Shown here in pieces: positions 63,692 through 64,000 of a stretch of DNA of 64,000 bases. The position numbers were made by a program, and so were the translations under genes. Under the pieces are notes generated by a model. That model made no database searches. It had not been told where the DNA came from and was given only the letters and a program-made list of their open reading frames with translations. Position 1 is the stretch's first letter; the number at the start of each line of letters is the position of its first letter. Source of the stretch: Tolumonas auensis DSM 9187 (GTDB taxonomy: Bacteria; Pseudomonadota; Gammaproteobacteria; Enterobacterales; Aeromonadaceae); assembly GCF_000023065.1 (NCBI RefSeq), contig NC_012691.1, positions 482,501 through 546,500 of the forward strand, read 5' to 3'.

Positions 63692-64000
63692 TCAGAGACT
63701 CAGTGTCCACTGATTCCCTTCTGCATGAAAACCGGCCTGCCGCAAAAAAGCCTGTAAACCAGCCAGTTCCTGCTCATCAATTTTGCTGAGATCCATCGTG
63801 ATCTGCTGTTTTCCTTGTTCGATCAGCCAGCGAAGGGTATCTGCCAGTAAATAACGGCCAATACCGCGGCGGCGGGTCAAATCGCGTACCGCAAAATAAC
63901 GCAAATCAGCGCCCTGACTGATGGCAAGGCCAACGACTCTGTCATTGAACGTAGCCAGATGCCAGTCACCTAAAGTGCGGGCGGTATCAATCGTGAGCTG
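63692..64000 (-). CDS. panM: PanM/PanZ-like acetyltransferase, 5' end beyond window
   Basis: The last 103 codons of a GNAT-fold protein; the frame stays open to the window edge. Visible: DWHLATFNDRVVGLAIS, then LRYFAVRDLTRRRGIGRYLL (acetyl-CoA loop RRRGIG), MDLSKIDEQELAGLQAFLRQ, and FHAEGNQWTLSL. The VRDLTRRRGIGRYLL segment closely resembles VREVTRRRGVGQYLL of E. coli PanZ, which triggers maturation of aspartate decarboxylase PanD. Assignment is good but from a partial protein. Confidence 0.78.
   Translation of the reverse strand, partial: QLTIDTARTLGDWHLATFNDRVVGLAISQGADLRYFAVRDLTRRRGIGRYLLADTLRWLIEQGKQQITMDLSKIDEQELAGLQAFLRQAGFHAEGNQWTLSL

Overview
The window is chromosomal DNA of a facultatively anaerobic gammaproteobacterium. 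Evidence: an RNase P RNA very close to the E. coli type; a complete menaquinone pathway; glnA-ntrB-ntrC next to typA; argS-ftsN-hslV-hslU; priA facing rpmE; class II FBPase GlpX; PanM. Gene set, order and roughly 50% GC fit the Aeromonadales best, and the content recalls Tolumonas. That genus assignment is from memory of the families, not from a search.

Layout. 1-320: 3' part of rnpB. 332-8484: menaquinone genes menF-menD-menH-menB-menC-menE (minus) with menA divergent (plus). 8532-10240: RhtB-type exporter, yihI and an unknown 81-aa protein. 10303-12448: divergent LacI and DeoR regulators with no structural genes beside them; their shared intergenic region holds a CRP site and a perfect LacI-type operator. 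12588-15550: hemN and L-serine dehydratase. 15791-20555: a fructose-type PTS (EIIC, EIIB, HPr-EI-EIIA fusion) with a convergent AraC regulator. 20769-21296: SlyB-like lipoprotein. 21355-28415: beta-glucoside/cellobiose PTS operon (EIIB, EIIC, 6-phospho-beta-glucosidase, EIIA, ROK kinase), a divergent second EIIC and a LacI regulator.

28443-33833: a 39-codon small gene, then the nitrogen control block ntrC-ntrB-DUF4124 protein-glnA, with a sigma-54 promoter and NtrC sites. 33834-43623: typA, yihY, yciU (DUF440), parC, plsC, a DedA protein, an HcaT-like MFS transporter, an AEC transporter and a small DUF2960-like protein. 43688-48527: hslU, hslV, ftsN, argS. 48787-50749: a Lon-substrate-binding-domain protein and an ECF sigma/ChrR anti-sigma pair. 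50697-53809: LysR regulator and the agmatine-to-putrescine genes aguB-aguA. 53860-59377: a GGDEF-EAL membrane protein and priA. 59521-64000: rpmE, malic enzyme, porin, glpX and a truncated panM.

The window is mostly conserved core genome. I see no prophage, IS element, CRISPR array, tRNA gene or pseudogene. The most notable signals are regulatory. A LacI/AscG-like operator with a C-C-G-G core recurs at four intergenic loci and links two LacI regulators, the beta-glucoside PTS and an HcaT-like transporter. An ECF-type promoter (TGATCC and TAATAA boxes) stands in front of the sigma/ChrR pair. NtrC sites stand in front of both glnA and ntrB. I did not find a convincing wholly new multi-gene system. 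The best candidates for undescribed biology are the 39-aa protein at 28443-28562, the 81-aa protein at 9995-10240 and the orphan EIIC at 26010-27317.
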